64,000 bases of DNA from Limnoperna fortunei (GCA_944474755.1 OX104113.1:51227644-51291643), one strand, 5' to 3'; shown: positions 25,101 to 36,452, counted from the first letter of the stretch. Numbers and translations are program-made. The notes: generated by a model from the letters alone, not told the origin.

Positions 25101-28100
25101 TGTTGTTTTAAATATGGATGGTGGATTGTCCAGTCGCCATCAAGAACAGCAGCAATTAATAAATGAACAGGTTTGTTGAAAATCTTAGTTGATGTCAGGT
25201 GTGTTGTAAAATAGCTTTTTTTCCATCATTTGGAGCATCAACAATGCATTTGGTTTTTTGTTTCAGTAATTGATTTCCATGCAATTAGTGTTTCATGAAC
25301 ACACAAGATATTTATAACCATTTCACATAATTAGAAAGTTGTATGCCTGTCTTATTATGGTATAATATAGTTTGCCTGTGTGTCAGCACTTTGTATAATA
25401 CCTTCAATTTGCTATGACCAATTTTCAGGAAATTTTTAACACCATTGTGATTAACATATGTAAGCTCCTTTTCATATCCAAAGTTGGTCCACATTATTCA
25501 TTGAAATTTTTTTAAACAATGTATAATAATAACTCATCTGTGCTGTGATGCATATTTCTAACAAATTATAGTGGCTAGAATTGATCTTTTTCCTCCTGAA
25601 TGTTTTTGCCCTTGTGTTGTTACATAGTTCGATAGGGACTTTGTGGCAAATTTAAGTTTCCTTCAATGTCAGACAATACCAAAAGTGGTCTGTGTGAAGA
25701 GCTTTTTCTCTTATGATTGTCCTTATTTATAAATTTCTCGCGTGACATGGACAAAGTCATATACAGTTAGCAGAATAGGCGAATATCTGCATATGAAAAC
25801 AAAAATTTCTTGTTACATGTATACATGAACAATTTTTTGTCTCACCTGCGACGATAGTTGCTGGAGGCAAGACATATGTATGGAAATCCATTAGCAGTGG
25901 TGTAAACACTTGGACATTTTGCTTTATATCTTAGTAAGCCTAAGCACTAGGTCCATCAAATTTGGTCCAGTGGGTGGTAGCTTATGATGAGTACTTGCCA
26001 GTCAGTCACCTGTCAACTGACCTAGACCTCAATTTCATGGTCCAGCGACTACGTTAAAGTTTTGGGGTTACGGCTGTTCCCCTGTAACCATGTATGGTAG
26101 GATGACAATATTTGGCATATAGCTTGCTGATGAATAGTAAATGACTATCTGGCAGGTGTCTTCTGACTTTGACCTCAAAGTTTTTTATTAGGGCAGTTCC
26201 TCTGTAAACATGCATGGTAGGATGACAGTATTTGGTATATTAATTGCTAATAATTAGTACATGAGTGTCTAGTAGATTTCAACTGACCATGACCTCAATT
26301 TCACGTCCAGTGACTAAGTTAAAGTTTTTAGATTAGGTCAGTTTCTCTGTAACCATGCATTGTATGTTTTAAATAATAACAATTTAATACTATTTACGTA
26401 ATTCTTATAACATAATTTTTTTATTTTCGTTACTGATGAGGAATGCAGGCTAGACATTTTTCTGTATCCACACTTGTGCTATTATGTTATTTTGAATTTG
26501 AAAAATGTTTTCTTTCTGTACATGTTCTTTTTTACAATACTGTTATAGCCTGGAATTACATCTTGCATATTTCTTCATATTTAAACGATGTCCCATTTCT
26601 GCACTACAGAATTAGTCATTTCATCATTTTCATTCATTTCATCATTAGGGAAATGGGTTTCACATATCATTAGAATTGTATATCACTTTATATCATCTCT
26701 CATTAATTAATTTCAACCAAATAATAAATTTGCCTTAGGCTCGTATATTATTTTTATGACCCTGCAACGACATGTCGGGGGGCATTAAGTTTAACTTATG
26801 TCCGTCTGTCCGTCCGTAGTACCTACTTACATCTGAGTACGTCTGAACCAATTTCCATCGAGCTTTTCTCAGAAACCGTACATGAGAACAATTTGATATT
26901 TGGCATGGTGGTTCAGTATCACAAGTTGTATGTCCTAAGCAACTTTCAGACCTGTCGGACAACTACTTCCTGTATAAGACTTTATTTAGCAAGGGCATCT
27001 GTGTCCCATGGACACATTCTGCTATTTTTTGTAAATTAAATAACTCGAGATGTTATAAAGCAATAAACAATACTGACTCATTGTGAAACCTATAAATATG
27101 AATTGCTTTAATAAATTGGTGGTCTTATTCTATACCACAAACCTTCCATCGATAAGTCAACAATATTTTTTATAGGATTCCTACATAGAGGAACGAGCAA
27201 GTACAATGCAGAATATAGAAACAACAATAGTTGAACTGGGTTCAATATTCCAACAGTTATCACATATGGTCAAAGATCAAGAGGAAATGGTTCAACGGTA
27301 ATTATTTCTTATCAAATATTTTAATTCCTTTAAATAATCAATAGCTGAGCAACATTGTCCATTTCATATAACCTAACTTGGTATTTCAGCACGTGACTTA
27401 TTGTTGAGGTCATAATTATAAGTATTGATAAGTATTGACTATACATGAATTCTTCTGCAAACAACAAGTGATGACACTAAAAATTTTGAATTGTAAATTT
27501 TATTTGACTACCTGTTAAATATTGTTTTTGTTATTTCTTTTCATATTATTGAATTTAAAATATAAGAATTGTTTTCAATTGTTGGTTAGATTATTGGATA
27601 TAGACAACTTTGAGTGGGTTTAGGCTGGACATAAACCGCTTCGCCAACTAATTAAATAAAAGAGGGGTTATATTGTTTTATTCTTGTCCATTACTGTTCA
27701 TTTGTCTTTCTGTAACAAAAATTTCTGTTCCAGTTTTCTAAGCAACTACAGGGCGAAGAAGTCTGATATTTGCATATTGCTTTATTTTATAGTACCATAT
27801 GGTGTATAGTGATTTTATCCTCCTTAAGCATCTACTTCCTGTTTACTCAATACTTTACACATAGATGACATACACAAAAAAAAATTTCGCAGTTTTCTAA
27901 GCAAGTTTAGGATGCAGAAGCCTGGTATTTTGCATATTGCTTCATCCTATGATACCATATGGTGTATAGCGATTTTATGCTCCTAAGTACTGAATACTCA
28001 GATTATTACACATAGTTGACATATATGCAAAATTTTGTTAAAGGGGGTACCAGATGTGAGCATTAACTCACAGTCCACAATTGTTGTTCTCACTATTGTA

Positions 28101-28327
28101 TGCATTAAATTTCACGTTTTTGTGTTGAATAGTGTACACTTTCTGACTGGTACATTTCTCTCTTCAGAATTGATTCAAATGTTGAAGACACAGAAATGAA
28201 CATTGAAGCAGCACATGGAGAAATTTTAAAATATTTTCAATCAGTGACTTCTAATCGATGGTTGATGATAAAGATATTTGCTGTTTTAATTATATTTTTT
28301 ATAATATTTGTTGTATTTATGGCATAA
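13193..28327 (+). CDS. STX5: Syntaxin-5 (Qa-SNARE of ER-Golgi traffic), nine coding exons, complete
   Basis: Syntaxin-5 is the Qa-SNARE that drives fusion of ER-derived and intra-Golgi vesicles on early Golgi membranes. Coding exons: 13193-13393, 14461-14528, 15086-15141, 16104-16291, 22420-22476, 23463-23547, 25043-25170, 27176-27297 and 28168-28327. All introns are GT..AG and the phases join without a break to give 354 residues, the usual family length. Seen in order: arginine-rich N-terminus (MIARRRRNN), the conserved MSCRDRTGEFLSACK block at residue 47, a helical Habc-like region (about 70-200, with AKRIGKDLANTFAKLEKLTI and AKRKSLFDD), a SNARE motif (about 262-324, with the zero-layer glutamine at about Q296 in MVKDQEEMV), then a C-terminal membrane anchor (about 333-353) ending at MA. 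The long start was chosen because the arginine cluster matches the long vertebrate form; a stop codon lies just after the putative upstream acceptor at 13151-13152. Intron 4 (6.1 kb) contains three mobile elements. No 5' UTR exon could be placed. Confidence 0.97.
13331..13333 (+). promoter_or_regulatory. STX5: Internal start codon for a short syntaxin-5 form
   Basis: Met47 sits at the position where the short vertebrate isoform starts. It has G at -3, whereas the first ATG at 13193 has C at -3 and is weaker, so leaky scanning could give both forms. The short form would lack the arginine cluster that acts as an ER-retrieval signal in the vertebrate long form. This is inference from sequence and family knowledge. 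Confidence 0.55.
13790..14060 (+). repeat. Interspersed repeat of GTCCGTC type in syntaxin-5 intron 1
   Basis: Begins near GGACCCCGCCACTTTGTGGCG (a short hairpin), followed by TGTCTGTTCCTCCGTGCATC and TGACCTTGACCTCAAGGTC. A related start, GACCCTGCAACGACATGTCG, occurs at 26759. It looks like a fragment of a larger tandem-repeat element. Confidence 0.5.
15289..15840 (+). mobile_element. TCTCGCC-type tandem-repeat element, short copy, syntaxin-5 intron 3
   Basis: Starts TTGTCTCGCCTGCGAACC. It contains about two copies of the 146-bp unit (TGACCTTGACCTCAATTTCA, then TCTGTAACYATGMATGGT) and ends near TTTTTCTGTGTCCACACTTG. It belongs to the family of the larger element at 20919-22170. Confidence 0.8.
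16406..17033. mobile_element. MULE-like MITE with ~90-bp inverted repeats and 9-bp target duplication
   Basis: The ends TAGCTACAATAATGTAGCTC and its perfect reverse complement lead into longer arms (GATGGACGGAGCTACAAAG and CCCATTACTCGTAATGGAGC). ATCATAGGT flanks both sides (16397-16405, 17034-17042). Length is 628 bp with no transposase. Long arms plus a 9-bp duplication point to the Mutator-like superfamily. It lies in syntaxin-5 intron 4. Confidence 0.88.
17900..20728 (+). mobile_element. AGCTCACC-type element carrying six ~322-bp tandem repeats
   Basis: The left end is a nested hairpin, AGCTCACCTGACCCAAAGGG followed by TCAGTGTGAGCT, then a (GTC)n run. The core is six tandem units of about 322 bp (boundaries near 18060, 18420, 18740, 19065, 19390, 19710, 20050), each with CCAAGATGGCCGCCATCGCA and ATGGCTTCCAGGGCCATTAA. 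The right end is TCAGGTGAGCGATACAGG with the palindrome AGGCTCTTAAGAGCCT directly followed by CTAG. Left AGCTCACCTGA and right TCAGGTGAGC form a subterminal inverted repeat. A 3' hairpin next to CTAG is reminiscent of Helitron/Helentron-derived non-autonomous elements. The minus-strand 74-codon frames in each unit reflect the repeat, not genes. Confidence 0.85.
20919..22170 (+). mobile_element. TCTCGCC-type element carrying seven 146-bp tandem repeats
   Basis: The left end is a perfect hairpin, GTCTCGCCTGGAGGCGAGAC (8-bp stem), at 20920-20939. The core has about seven 146-bp units, the motif CACCTGACCTTGACCTCAAT recurring near 21077, 21223, 21369, 21515, 21661, (21807) and 21953. The right end is CAGGCGAGACGTTTTTCTG followed by TGTCCACACTTGTGCTAA. 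The ends form the subterminal inverted repeat GTCTCGCCTG/CAGGCGAGAC. Located in syntaxin-5 intron 4. Confidence 0.87.
22477..25042 (+). other. STX5: Syntaxin-5 introns 5 and 6 around exon 23463-23547
   Basis: AT-rich intron DNA. A possible degraded tandem-repeat element fragment lies near 22560-22720 (AAGGTCACCTGAG). I saw no additional exon or gene here. Confidence 0.5.
25835..26480 (+). mobile_element. TCTCGCC-type tandem-repeat element, diverged copy, syntaxin-5 intron 7
   Basis: Starts TTGTCTCACCTGCGACG, has about three diverged 146-bp units, and ends CAGGCTAGACATTTTTCTG then CACACTTGTGCTA. It has the same architecture as 20919-22170 but with an eroded hairpin. Confidence 0.8.
26756..28035 (+). 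repeat. Interspersed repeat fragments in syntaxin-5 introns 7 and 8
   Basis: At 26756-26985 a GTCCGTCTGTCCGTCCG-type repeat starts with TGACCCTGCAACGACATG. At 27733-28030 there are two tandem copies of a ~159-bp unit (GTTTTCTAAGCAA at about 27733 and 27892, ACCATATGGTGTATAG in both). The syntaxin-5 exon 27176-27297 lies between them. Confidence 0.55.
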
Positions 28328-28950
28328 AATAATTTTAAATGACATTTTATATGAAATGTTGCAAATCGGGTCTTTTGAAAATAGATTATTACTGACACAA
28401 TCGTTTCTACATGTACACAGTGTTATTTGAAGCTATCTTTTACCCATAGATAACCATTTATGTTTTTTTGGCAATTTGAGTGTGTCTTTTAATGCCGTTT
28501 CATGAGGTATTGGTTAGCCCTATTTTGTAAATTTATAATTTATGACAAGTTTCTAGACCTCTGTTTAAAATTGCTTGGCTCAATGGTAATTTGAAAGATA
28601 TGCATTTTTTTTTAAACCCCAAACAAAGTTCATTAGATAAGCAAATGTAAGATCCTGCACAAACTAAAATTTGTTGTATAATAGTAATAATTTTAGAGAA
28701 AAACACACCTTTTGATAGCTTTGTGTTTTTCAGGATTGGTATGTTCACAATATTTCTCATTTAATTCTCTCCACACATGAATAATTTTACTTTTATTTAT
28801 AAGCATCAGTGCTGAAGGGAGATAATTGAAAAATAATGTGCAATTAATATAGTACAATAGTTTGTTTTATTTATTTGTCAAGTGAACTTGCATCATATTT
28901 TAAAAATAAGTTTTAGTACAATGTATATTAATCTGTTTTGTACAATTTCC

Positions 28951-28956
28951 AATAAA
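28951..28956 (+). terminator. STX5: Poly(A) signal of syntaxin-5
   Basis: This is an AATAAA about 625 bases after the stop codon at 28325-28327, in an AT-rich 3' UTR. A second possible signal (AATAAA near 29404) could give a longer transcript. Confidence 0.55.
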
Positions 28957-28959
28957 GTA

Positions 28960-30672
28960 TATTGTAAAAATGATAAAAGATCATTTCCAAAATGTCCCTC
29001 AAAAAGAATAGATCAATTAAGACCAGAATTAACATTGCATAATTATTTATCTTGACAAATTTGATTTGTGTTTATTTAGATGTTTGACTTTTTCAAAAAA
29101 AATTACTACAACAAAAAAAAATCCCTTCTATGATGGGAAGATTTCATCACACATTGTGTTGTTTACATGCAACAGATTCATAATCCATTTCATTTTTCAG
29201 ATTTATTTTATTATTTTGCCTGCCATCATACTACGAACAACCTGTGTTCTAGTAATGTGTTTCTGGTGATTTTTTGACTTCATATGGGACCACCATTTCA
29301 TTATTTATTGTTATAGCCATTATGTTTATTGTTGTGTATTATTTTCCATGAAATAACCACTTTTACCAAAAATATTTATCGTAGATTTTTGCAACCTTCC
29401 ACAATAAAAATTATTCCATGATTATGTATTTATGACAGAAGTGATTTGTTCACTGAAATAAATAAAATGATCACCCAGTTGAAGACTTCTATAAAAATTC
29501 ATATTGTAGTGATTTTTAGATTATAAATGAATTCTATGTTGATGTTTCAGTATAAATTTTTAGTATTTGGCATTATACATGTATTTGAAACAAAAGTTTC
29601 CATGAAAAACTATTTTAAATGTGAATCCAAATATTAGACTGTAGGACTGAAGTTTTGAAGATTTCACAGTTGAAGTTTAAAAACTACATTTGAATTTTGA
29701 GGTATACTTTGAAACAATATACAGATAAAAACAACTATTTTAACAATAATGAAAACTGACTTCTCAATAATATATATTGGTGCTCACAGGTTTATGTTTT
29801 TGTCATAATTACAAGCTAATCATGTACTGCATTATTTCATGCAGTGTGGTAAATTAGCAAAAATTGTGACTTGTTTGTTGAGGAAGATGACTATCTAATT
29901 AGTGTGGAGTTGCCTTGTTATGGTTCAGATGTGATAACGAGTCAACTGTTTTTGTACTAATTTTCAAACCTAGCCATTTCAGGACACCAGTTCTATCCAA
30001 TTTTATTTTTTAATAAGTTCTTTTAATCATAAGTCACAAGTTTTTGTAAATAATCTGTGAAAGAATTTCAGAAATGCTTTAGAGATTCCTTTGAAGTGCT
30101 ACAGTTCTATTTATTTTTAACTATCAATTGGTGATCTTTCTGAAGGAAGCAATATGGTTTTTTTATTATGTTGGATATTTTTTTCATCCATGTCATTCAT
30201 GGAAAAAATGTTAAGTAAATAATTGTTTTTCTGGACAGTTATGAAAGATGGTAATTCAGAAAGTTTGCTTAATGTGTGCTTGGTAATTTAATATGTTTCT
30301 TGAATGTTTGATCCCTTTACTATGTAACATAAAAGTGTTTCACTGATTAAAAATTACAGTAGGTCAATCTCAAAATAATGTGTGTCAATCATTTAGATGA
30401 TTGCTAGTTTTTCTATTAGAATTTTTAAAAATACAAACCAGGATTACATGTCAGGCCTTAGGTTTACATTCATTTCTAATAAATAAGAGCATGCTATATG
30501 GACATTAATATTTTTTTTTAAGATTTACCTTTCTATTTTGCTATCATTAGCAATATGAATAAGAAGTCTTAAATTATTGGTGGATGGTAAAGAAAAGTAT
30601 TTTGGTGTTCATTAGTGATTTTTAACTCTTCTTAGAGATAGCTCATTACTGTACTTTCTCATCTCATTTTAT
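28960..30672. other. Region downstream of syntaxin-5, no gene seen
   Basis: Low-complexity AT-rich sequence without a long open frame or recognisable repeat. It may include an extended 3' UTR. Confidence 0.4.
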
Positions 30673-32149
30673 TAGCTCACCTGACCCGAAGGGTCATGTG
30701 AGCTATTGCCATCACTTGGCGTCCGTCGTCGTCGTCGTCGTCGTCGTTAACTTTTCTTCAAAAATCTTCTCCTCCAAAACCACTGAAGGGATTGCTTTGA
30801 AACTTTGCATACATCATCAGTAAAATGCCCTCTACCAAGTTTGCCCAAATCATGGCCTCAGACCAACCAACATGGCCACCATGGCTAAAAATAGAACAGA
30901 GGGGTCAAAATACAGTTTTTTGCTTATAGTTCAAAAAGTATAACAGATACAGGAAAACCGAAGAGACATGCCTTCAACTGCATCAAAAGCTCTACGAAAC
31001 ACTCCATTGGGTTGAAGTTGTATGATGACTCCTTATAGGAGTTATTGCCCTTTAATTGTCGAAATTGATTATTTTTGACATTTTTGCCTCAAAATCTTGA
31101 AAATTATTAGAACTAGAGAAAAAGTTAGCATTGCTTAATTGTATTGCTCTATGAGGCTACAAAAATGACTTAAGGGTCAAGATTGTCTGATGAACCGTTT
31201 AAGAGTTATTCCCCTTGAACTGTTTTTTTTAATTGGTTTTAATTGATTTTTTAAAATCTTCTCCTCTGAAACAACTGAAAGTACTGCTTTGAAACTTTTT
31301 ACACATCATCTGTCAAATGTCCTCATCCAAGTTTGCACCTACCATGGCTGCAGATTAACCAACATGGCCACCATGGCTAAAAATAGGAGGGGGGGCGGTA
31401 AAATACAGTTTTTGGCTTATATTTAAAAAAGTGTAACAGATACAGGAAAACCGAAGAGACATGCCTTCATCTGCATCAAAAGCTCTACGAAACACTCCAT
31501 TGGGTTGAAGTTGTATGATGACTCCTTATAGGAGTTATTGCCCTTTAATTGTCGAAATTGATTATTTTTGACATTTTTGCCTCAAAATCTTGAAAATTAT
31601 TAGAACTAGAGAAAAAGTTAGCATTGCTTAATTGTTCTGCTCTATGAGGGCTACAAAAATGACTTAAGGGTCAAGACTGTCTGATGAACCGTTTAGGAAT
31701 TATTCTCCTTGAACATTTTTTTTAATCAATTTTACTTGATTTTAAAAAATCTTCTCCTCTTAAACCAATGAAAGGACTGCTTTGAAACATTGCACACATC
31801 ATCTTTAGGATGTCCTCTACCAAAATTGTGCAAATCATGACACCTGACTACCTACATAGCTACATTGGATTAAAATAGAAAAAATGAAAAAGGGGGAGGG
31901 GGGGGGTTGAGAGAGTTTTCGACTGATAGTTAAAAAAGTATAACAGGTACAGCAAATTTGAAGTGAACCTCCCTTCTCCCATTAACCATCAAAAGATTCT
32001 CCTTATAGGAGTTATTTCCCTTAAAAGGTCAAAAGTAATGATTAATGCAGAAGTGTTAGGCAATTCCTTATAGCAAAGAAAAGCTGGATAAAAAAGGGTT
32101 GTTTGGTTTCAGGTTCAGGTGAGCGATACAGGCTCCTGGGAGCCTCTAG
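30673..32149 (+). mobile_element. AGCTCACC-type element carrying ~490-bp tandem repeats
   Basis: The left end TAGCTCACCTGACCCGAAGG with GTCATGTGAGCT and (GTC)n, and the right end TTCAGGTGAGCGATACAGG with palindrome AGGCTCCTGGGAGCCT plus CTAG, match the element at 17900-20728. The core differs: about 2.5 units of a ~490-bp repeat, each starting AAAATCTTCTCCTC (about 30761, 31252, 31745). A ~200-bp block is nearly identical between the first two units (from ACAGGAAAACCGAAGAGACA). Confidence 0.87.
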
Positions 32150-32311
32150 TTTATATATACTGAAATTGAGATTGACTTTCATTTACTATAACTGAGGGCA
32201 AGTGATATGTAAATTTAATGTGATATATTGTTATGAATTGTGCTGGTGAAAATTCATCAGTAAAATAAAGAATAAAAGAAAGATTATTGTGTCATTTTAA
32301 TCATTTATTGG

Positions 32312-33130
32312 TCTTGTCTTGCCTGTGATGATAGTTGCTGGAGGCAAGACATATATATGGTAATTTTGCGTGGCGGTGGTGTCAACACTTGAACATTTTG
32401 CTTTATATCTTTGTAAGCCTAAGCCCTAGGTCCATCAAAATTGGTCCAGTGGTAGCTTATGATAGGTACTAGCCAGTCTGTCACCTGACCTTGACATCAA
32501 TTTCATGGTCAAGCGACCAGTTAAAAGTTTTTAGATTGGGGCACTTCCTCTGTAACCATGTATGGTAAGATGACAATATTTGGTATATACGTTGCTGATG
32601 AAGAGTACATGACTGTCTGGTAGGTTTCACCTGATCTTGACCTCAATTTCACGGTCCAGTAACTATGTGAAAGTTTTTGTATTGGGGCATTTCCTCTGTA
32701 ACCATTCATGATAGGATAGCAATATTTGGTATACAGGTTGCTGACGAGTATATGACTGTCTGGCAGGTGTCACCTGACCTTGACCTCTATTTCACGGTCC
32801 AGGGACTACGTTAAAATGTTTGGATTAGGACAGTGCCTCTGTGATGCAACGCTGAGAGCATGCCAACTATGGAATTCATTTTCAGACCTCTCCTACTCAT
32901 ATTTCCGGTTATTGTCAGTCAATAATACAATACTGAAAATTTTGTCAGTGGCTTTGTACAATCATTCCATATTGTTGGATTCATTTTCGGACCTATAAGA
33001 CTCCTATTTCCTGTTCACACACTTTAGTCAATCTTAAGCCGTCTCCATTTTCTCAGCAATATAAATGATACAATAATGAAATTTGTCAGTAGCTTTGTTT
33101 GCCATATTCTGAGATTTATTTTCATACCTC
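32312..33130 (+). mobile_element. TCTCGCC-type tandem-repeat element, diverged, right end unclear
   Basis: Starts TCTTGTCTTGCCTGTGATG and GGAGGCAAGACATATATATG, with about three 146-bp units to 32850. From 32870 a different repeat of about 105-135 bp follows (CATTTTCAGACCTCTC, CATTTTCGGACCTATA, TATTTTCATACCTCTT). The normal right terminus was not found. Confidence 0.65.
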
Positions 33131-33645
33131 TTGACTCCTGCGTCCTGTTTACCGACTCTTCATCCATTCGTAACCATTTTTTACCTGCCGAAAAACACAT
33201 CCTCTAAAAGTTACATAGATGTTGTCGATCAGAATATCTATAAACCTGTTATTTATTTGCATAATTGTAGCTTTGTTTTGTTTTTATTAGAAACATACGT
33301 TTTGTTGTATCCTGAAACTACAGATTTGTAGGTATATGTGGAAACAGGCTTTATGTATTAAATTGATTAGACGGAACAAGGTGGTATAACGAGTTGAAAA
33401 ATCCAAGCCGTGGTAATAGGTGAAATTTTAGATATCGACCTCGATTTTAACTTGAGAATTTTAAGGAATCAACATGTGATTACTATTACTTCGCGAATAA
33501 AGCGTGGAACCTCAAAGCATCCTAAACGATTTTTACAGAATACACCTCATCCCATTTCATTTTGAGTGGACCATTTTACTCGTCAAAAGCGTGCGCAAGA
33601 TATACAAAACAGTGAGTGTTAGCCCACTATGATAGCAAGTAACGA
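33131..33645. other. No recognised gene
   Basis: Unique sequence between a repeat element and the LINE. It has no open frame of note and no clear target-site duplication for the LINE. Confidence 0.4.
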
Positions 33646-35332
33646 ATGTTTATTACAATAATTAATTTATTACAAGCCTTCGACACAGTCTGGCGAAAGG
33701 CTTTGTGGTACAAATTGTTAATGAATAACATCAATGGTAAATTGTATAATGTCATTTTAAGTATGTACACTGATGTTAAATCCTGTATTGTGTATAACAA
33801 TTGCAAATCAGAATACTTTCCGTGTGAGATGGGTGTACGCCAAGGTGAAAACTTATCGCCATTTTTATTTGCCTTATTTTTAAACGACGTCCAAACCTTT
33901 TTGGAAAACGAAAACCTTATTGGACTCAAAACAGTTTCAGATATTGCAGAAGAACATCTCAGTGTTTTTCTAAAACTTTTCGTGCTACTCTATGCAGACG
34001 ATACCGTTCTTTTGGCTGAATCACCGTCTGATCTCCAGACCGAATTAAATAAATTTTTTGAATATTGTAAATTGTGGAAACTTAAAATAAATACACAGAA
34101 GACCAAAATACTAGTATTTTCTTCGGGCAGACCTTTGGCAAATTTAAAGCTTTATCTTGATGGTTCAGAAATTGATATTGTAAATGAATTTAACTATTTG
34201 GGAATACTATGTAGCAGAACAGGAAGCTTCAACAAGGCTATTCAAAAGCAGGCAGAGAAAGCAACTAAGGCAATGTACGAAATTCTCAAGAGGGGCAGAG
34301 TGCATAATCTATCTATTGAATGCCAGTTAGAACTATTTGATAAAATGGTAAAACCTATCTTATTGTATGGTTCGGAAATTTGGGGGTTTTCCAAACAAAT
34401 TAATTGTTTAGAAATCGTTCAGTTAAAATTCTGTAAACTTTTATTGAAACTTAAAACATGTACACCAAGTTATATGATATATGGAGAACTTGGCAGATTT
34501 CCCATAGAAATTGATATTAAACTAAGAATGGTTTCCTTTTGGGCCAGACTCCTCTTAGGTAAACAAACAAAACTTTCTTTTTTATCTTACAAAATGTTGC
34601 GGGTTTTATATATGGTAAAAAATGCTAATATTTCATGGCCAAAATTTGTTCAAAATATTTTTGACAGCACAGGCTTCTCTTACATTTGGATAAATGAAAG
34701 CTTTATTAACAATGAGTGGCTTGTCTCCAACATTAAACTTATTCTACATGATCAGTTTAAGCAACATTGGCACGAACAAGTGGAGAATTCCACCAAGGCC
34801 ATTAATTATAGACTTTTTAAAAGACTTTTTAAATTTGAAAATTACTTAAACATTCTGGACGATCGAGACATCTATACACTTTGTAAATTTCGAACGACAA
34901 ATCACAGACTACCAATTGAAGTTGGTAGATGGAATAATGTAAGCAGAGAAAACAGGATTTGTATTTATTGCAATGCAAAAGAAATTGGCGATGAATTTCA
35001 CTATCTTCTAAAATGTACACACTTCTCGGCTGAGAGAAAAAAATTTATCCGAATGGACTGTTTACAAATGCCAAATATACTTAAATTCTGTCAAATTATG
35101 TGCGACACCAAAAAAGAAAACCTAATTAAACTGTGTAAATTCATAAGAATAGTAAATAAATTATTTGTTCTCTAGGCATTGTTTCCTTCTACATGTTATG
35201 TAAATAGTGTATATAGATAGATATTGTAGTGTATTTATTGTATTGTCTACGTTGTATCTTATTGTATTGTATCTCTATACCATTGTATTGGTTTATGAGA
35301 ATAAAGAAATGGAATGGAAGAATTACTAATCG
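33646..35332 (+). mobile_element. 5'-truncated LINE with an intact 509-codon reverse-transcriptase frame
   Basis: The frame 33646-35175 starts inside the reverse-transcriptase domain (AFDTVWRKALW at about residues 11-21). It continues with GVRQGENLSPFLFALF and the catalytic YADD at residues 116-119 (33991-34002), then KTKILVFSSG and a C-terminal tail with a C-x2-C-x9-H-x4-C motif (CIYCNAKEIGDEFHYLLKC). There is no endonuclease domain and no beginning of the fingers, so it is truncated at the 5' end, as is common for LINEs. The apparent ATG start is probably fortuitous. A short 3' UTR ends in AATAAAGAAATGGAATGGAA. The intact frame suggests a fairly recent insertion. The clade was not determined. 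Confidence 0.9.
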
Positions 35333-35435
35333 AAGTGTAATTTACAGTCGAGCATTTGTATTTGGTAATCAATAACGAGTGTTCAATGTCGTCTTCCTTT
35401 ATTGTCTTCTTGTCTACCCTGTCTGAATTTATTCT

Positions 35436-35606
35436 TCATTCCTTTTCCCCTTTGAAGCCCCTCATTTTCGTCATCAACTGTTCGTGTAACTGGCACGAAT
35501 ACGTCACGGTTGTTATTTCACACGAACTGTCCTCCTCTTGTGAGATTGGTGTGTACTTTTTTGTTACCATCTGTGTGTCTGTGTCACATTCAGTGAACGA
35601 AACATC
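35436..35606 (-). pseudogene. Pleiotrophin/midkine-like peptide paralogue, 3' exon
   Basis: The acceptor TTTCAG precedes 35606. The open frame contains TECDTDTQMVTKK, SSCEITTVTYSC and a basic tail, matching the second to fourth cysteines of the intact gene at 41139-41332. The frame continuing from the signal exon in phase 1 gives RCFVH and then a stop, so the region around the first cysteine is shortened and out of frame. It is more likely a pseudogene than an active gene, unless assembly errors are responsible. Confidence 0.6.
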
Positions 35607-35974
35607 CTGAAATCCCAATACTGTGTGTATATAAATAAAAGCAATCGTTTTATTTCTTTATGCTAAGTTGCTGTGTTGTTGCTTTATAGTCTTTGCTTAC
35701 TACATTATTATTTAAGTTTGAATGCGTTTGTTCTATAGCTGCTATGTTTTTTGGTTGTTGTTTCTTTAATGTTTGCTAGTTTCTCTGACTGAATAATTGA
35801 TTGTCTTTTTAGACATTGTTGTTCGGTATTTTGTTTTGTATTATTTTCATTAGTAGAAATAAATATCATAATGTTTTTGTAAAATGTGTAGCAATCTTAC
35901 GTTTTTGTTGCTGCTTTGCCATTTTTCTGCCTTCCTTTAACAGGTGTCTCGCCTCTTTTCTTTGAACTTCATCA

Positions 35975-36147
35975 AGCCTGTCAACACTATGATAGCGGGT
36001 TTCGAGTCTTACAAGAATTGTTAGTTTTCCCACAGAAGGTCAAGGGTTTTCTTCATCTGGTACACCGGCTTTCTCCAACAATAAAAAATAGGACGTCTTG
36101 ATATAGCTACAAAATTATTTAAAGTTGCTTTTAACACCATTCAATAA
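35975..36147 (+). mobile_element. SINE (tRNA-derived family), 5'-truncated
   Basis: Contains CCTGTCAACACTATGATAGC, GGGTTTCGAGTCTTAC and the body/tail TTGATATAGCTACAAAATTA, GCTTTTAACACCATTCAAT, matching the family of 9703-9965. It lies in the intron of the broken peptide gene, ending about ten bases from the splice donor. Confidence 0.8.
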
Positions 36148-36157
36148 AAACACTTAC

Positions 36158-36239
36158 GAAGATCTGAGATGCGTGGTCTCCATTTTCTTGCTGTTGCTAC
36201 GGCAACTAAAACTAGAAGACCTAAAAAAAGATCCTCATT
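36158..36239 (-). pseudogene. Signal-peptide exon of the broken pleiotrophin-like paralogue
   Basis: The exon lies between acceptor GCAG (36243-36240) and donor GTAAG (from 36157). ATG at 36238-36236 is followed by a run of seven T bases and an immediate stop (MRIFF-stop). One base further the frame reads GLLVLVAVATARKWRPRIS, clearly homologous to the signal exon at 42878-42957. A single-base loss in the T run explains the break; a homopolymer sequencing error cannot be excluded. Confidence 0.7.
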
Positions 36240-36452
36240 CTGCAACAAAAATCGGAGTCAAACTTAGATTAAGCTCAAATAATTCCCCATCATAATACGT
36301 GTATCATAACTTTAAGCTTAGAAAGACCAAAACAAATTCTAACGAATAATCAAAATTAGGTATGTTTAATAAAACTAGCTTCTTGCTTTAAACTTACTCT
36401 TATTTAATTCCTTCGAGATGAAAAATGCTTAAAACATGTATAGCCAACATAC

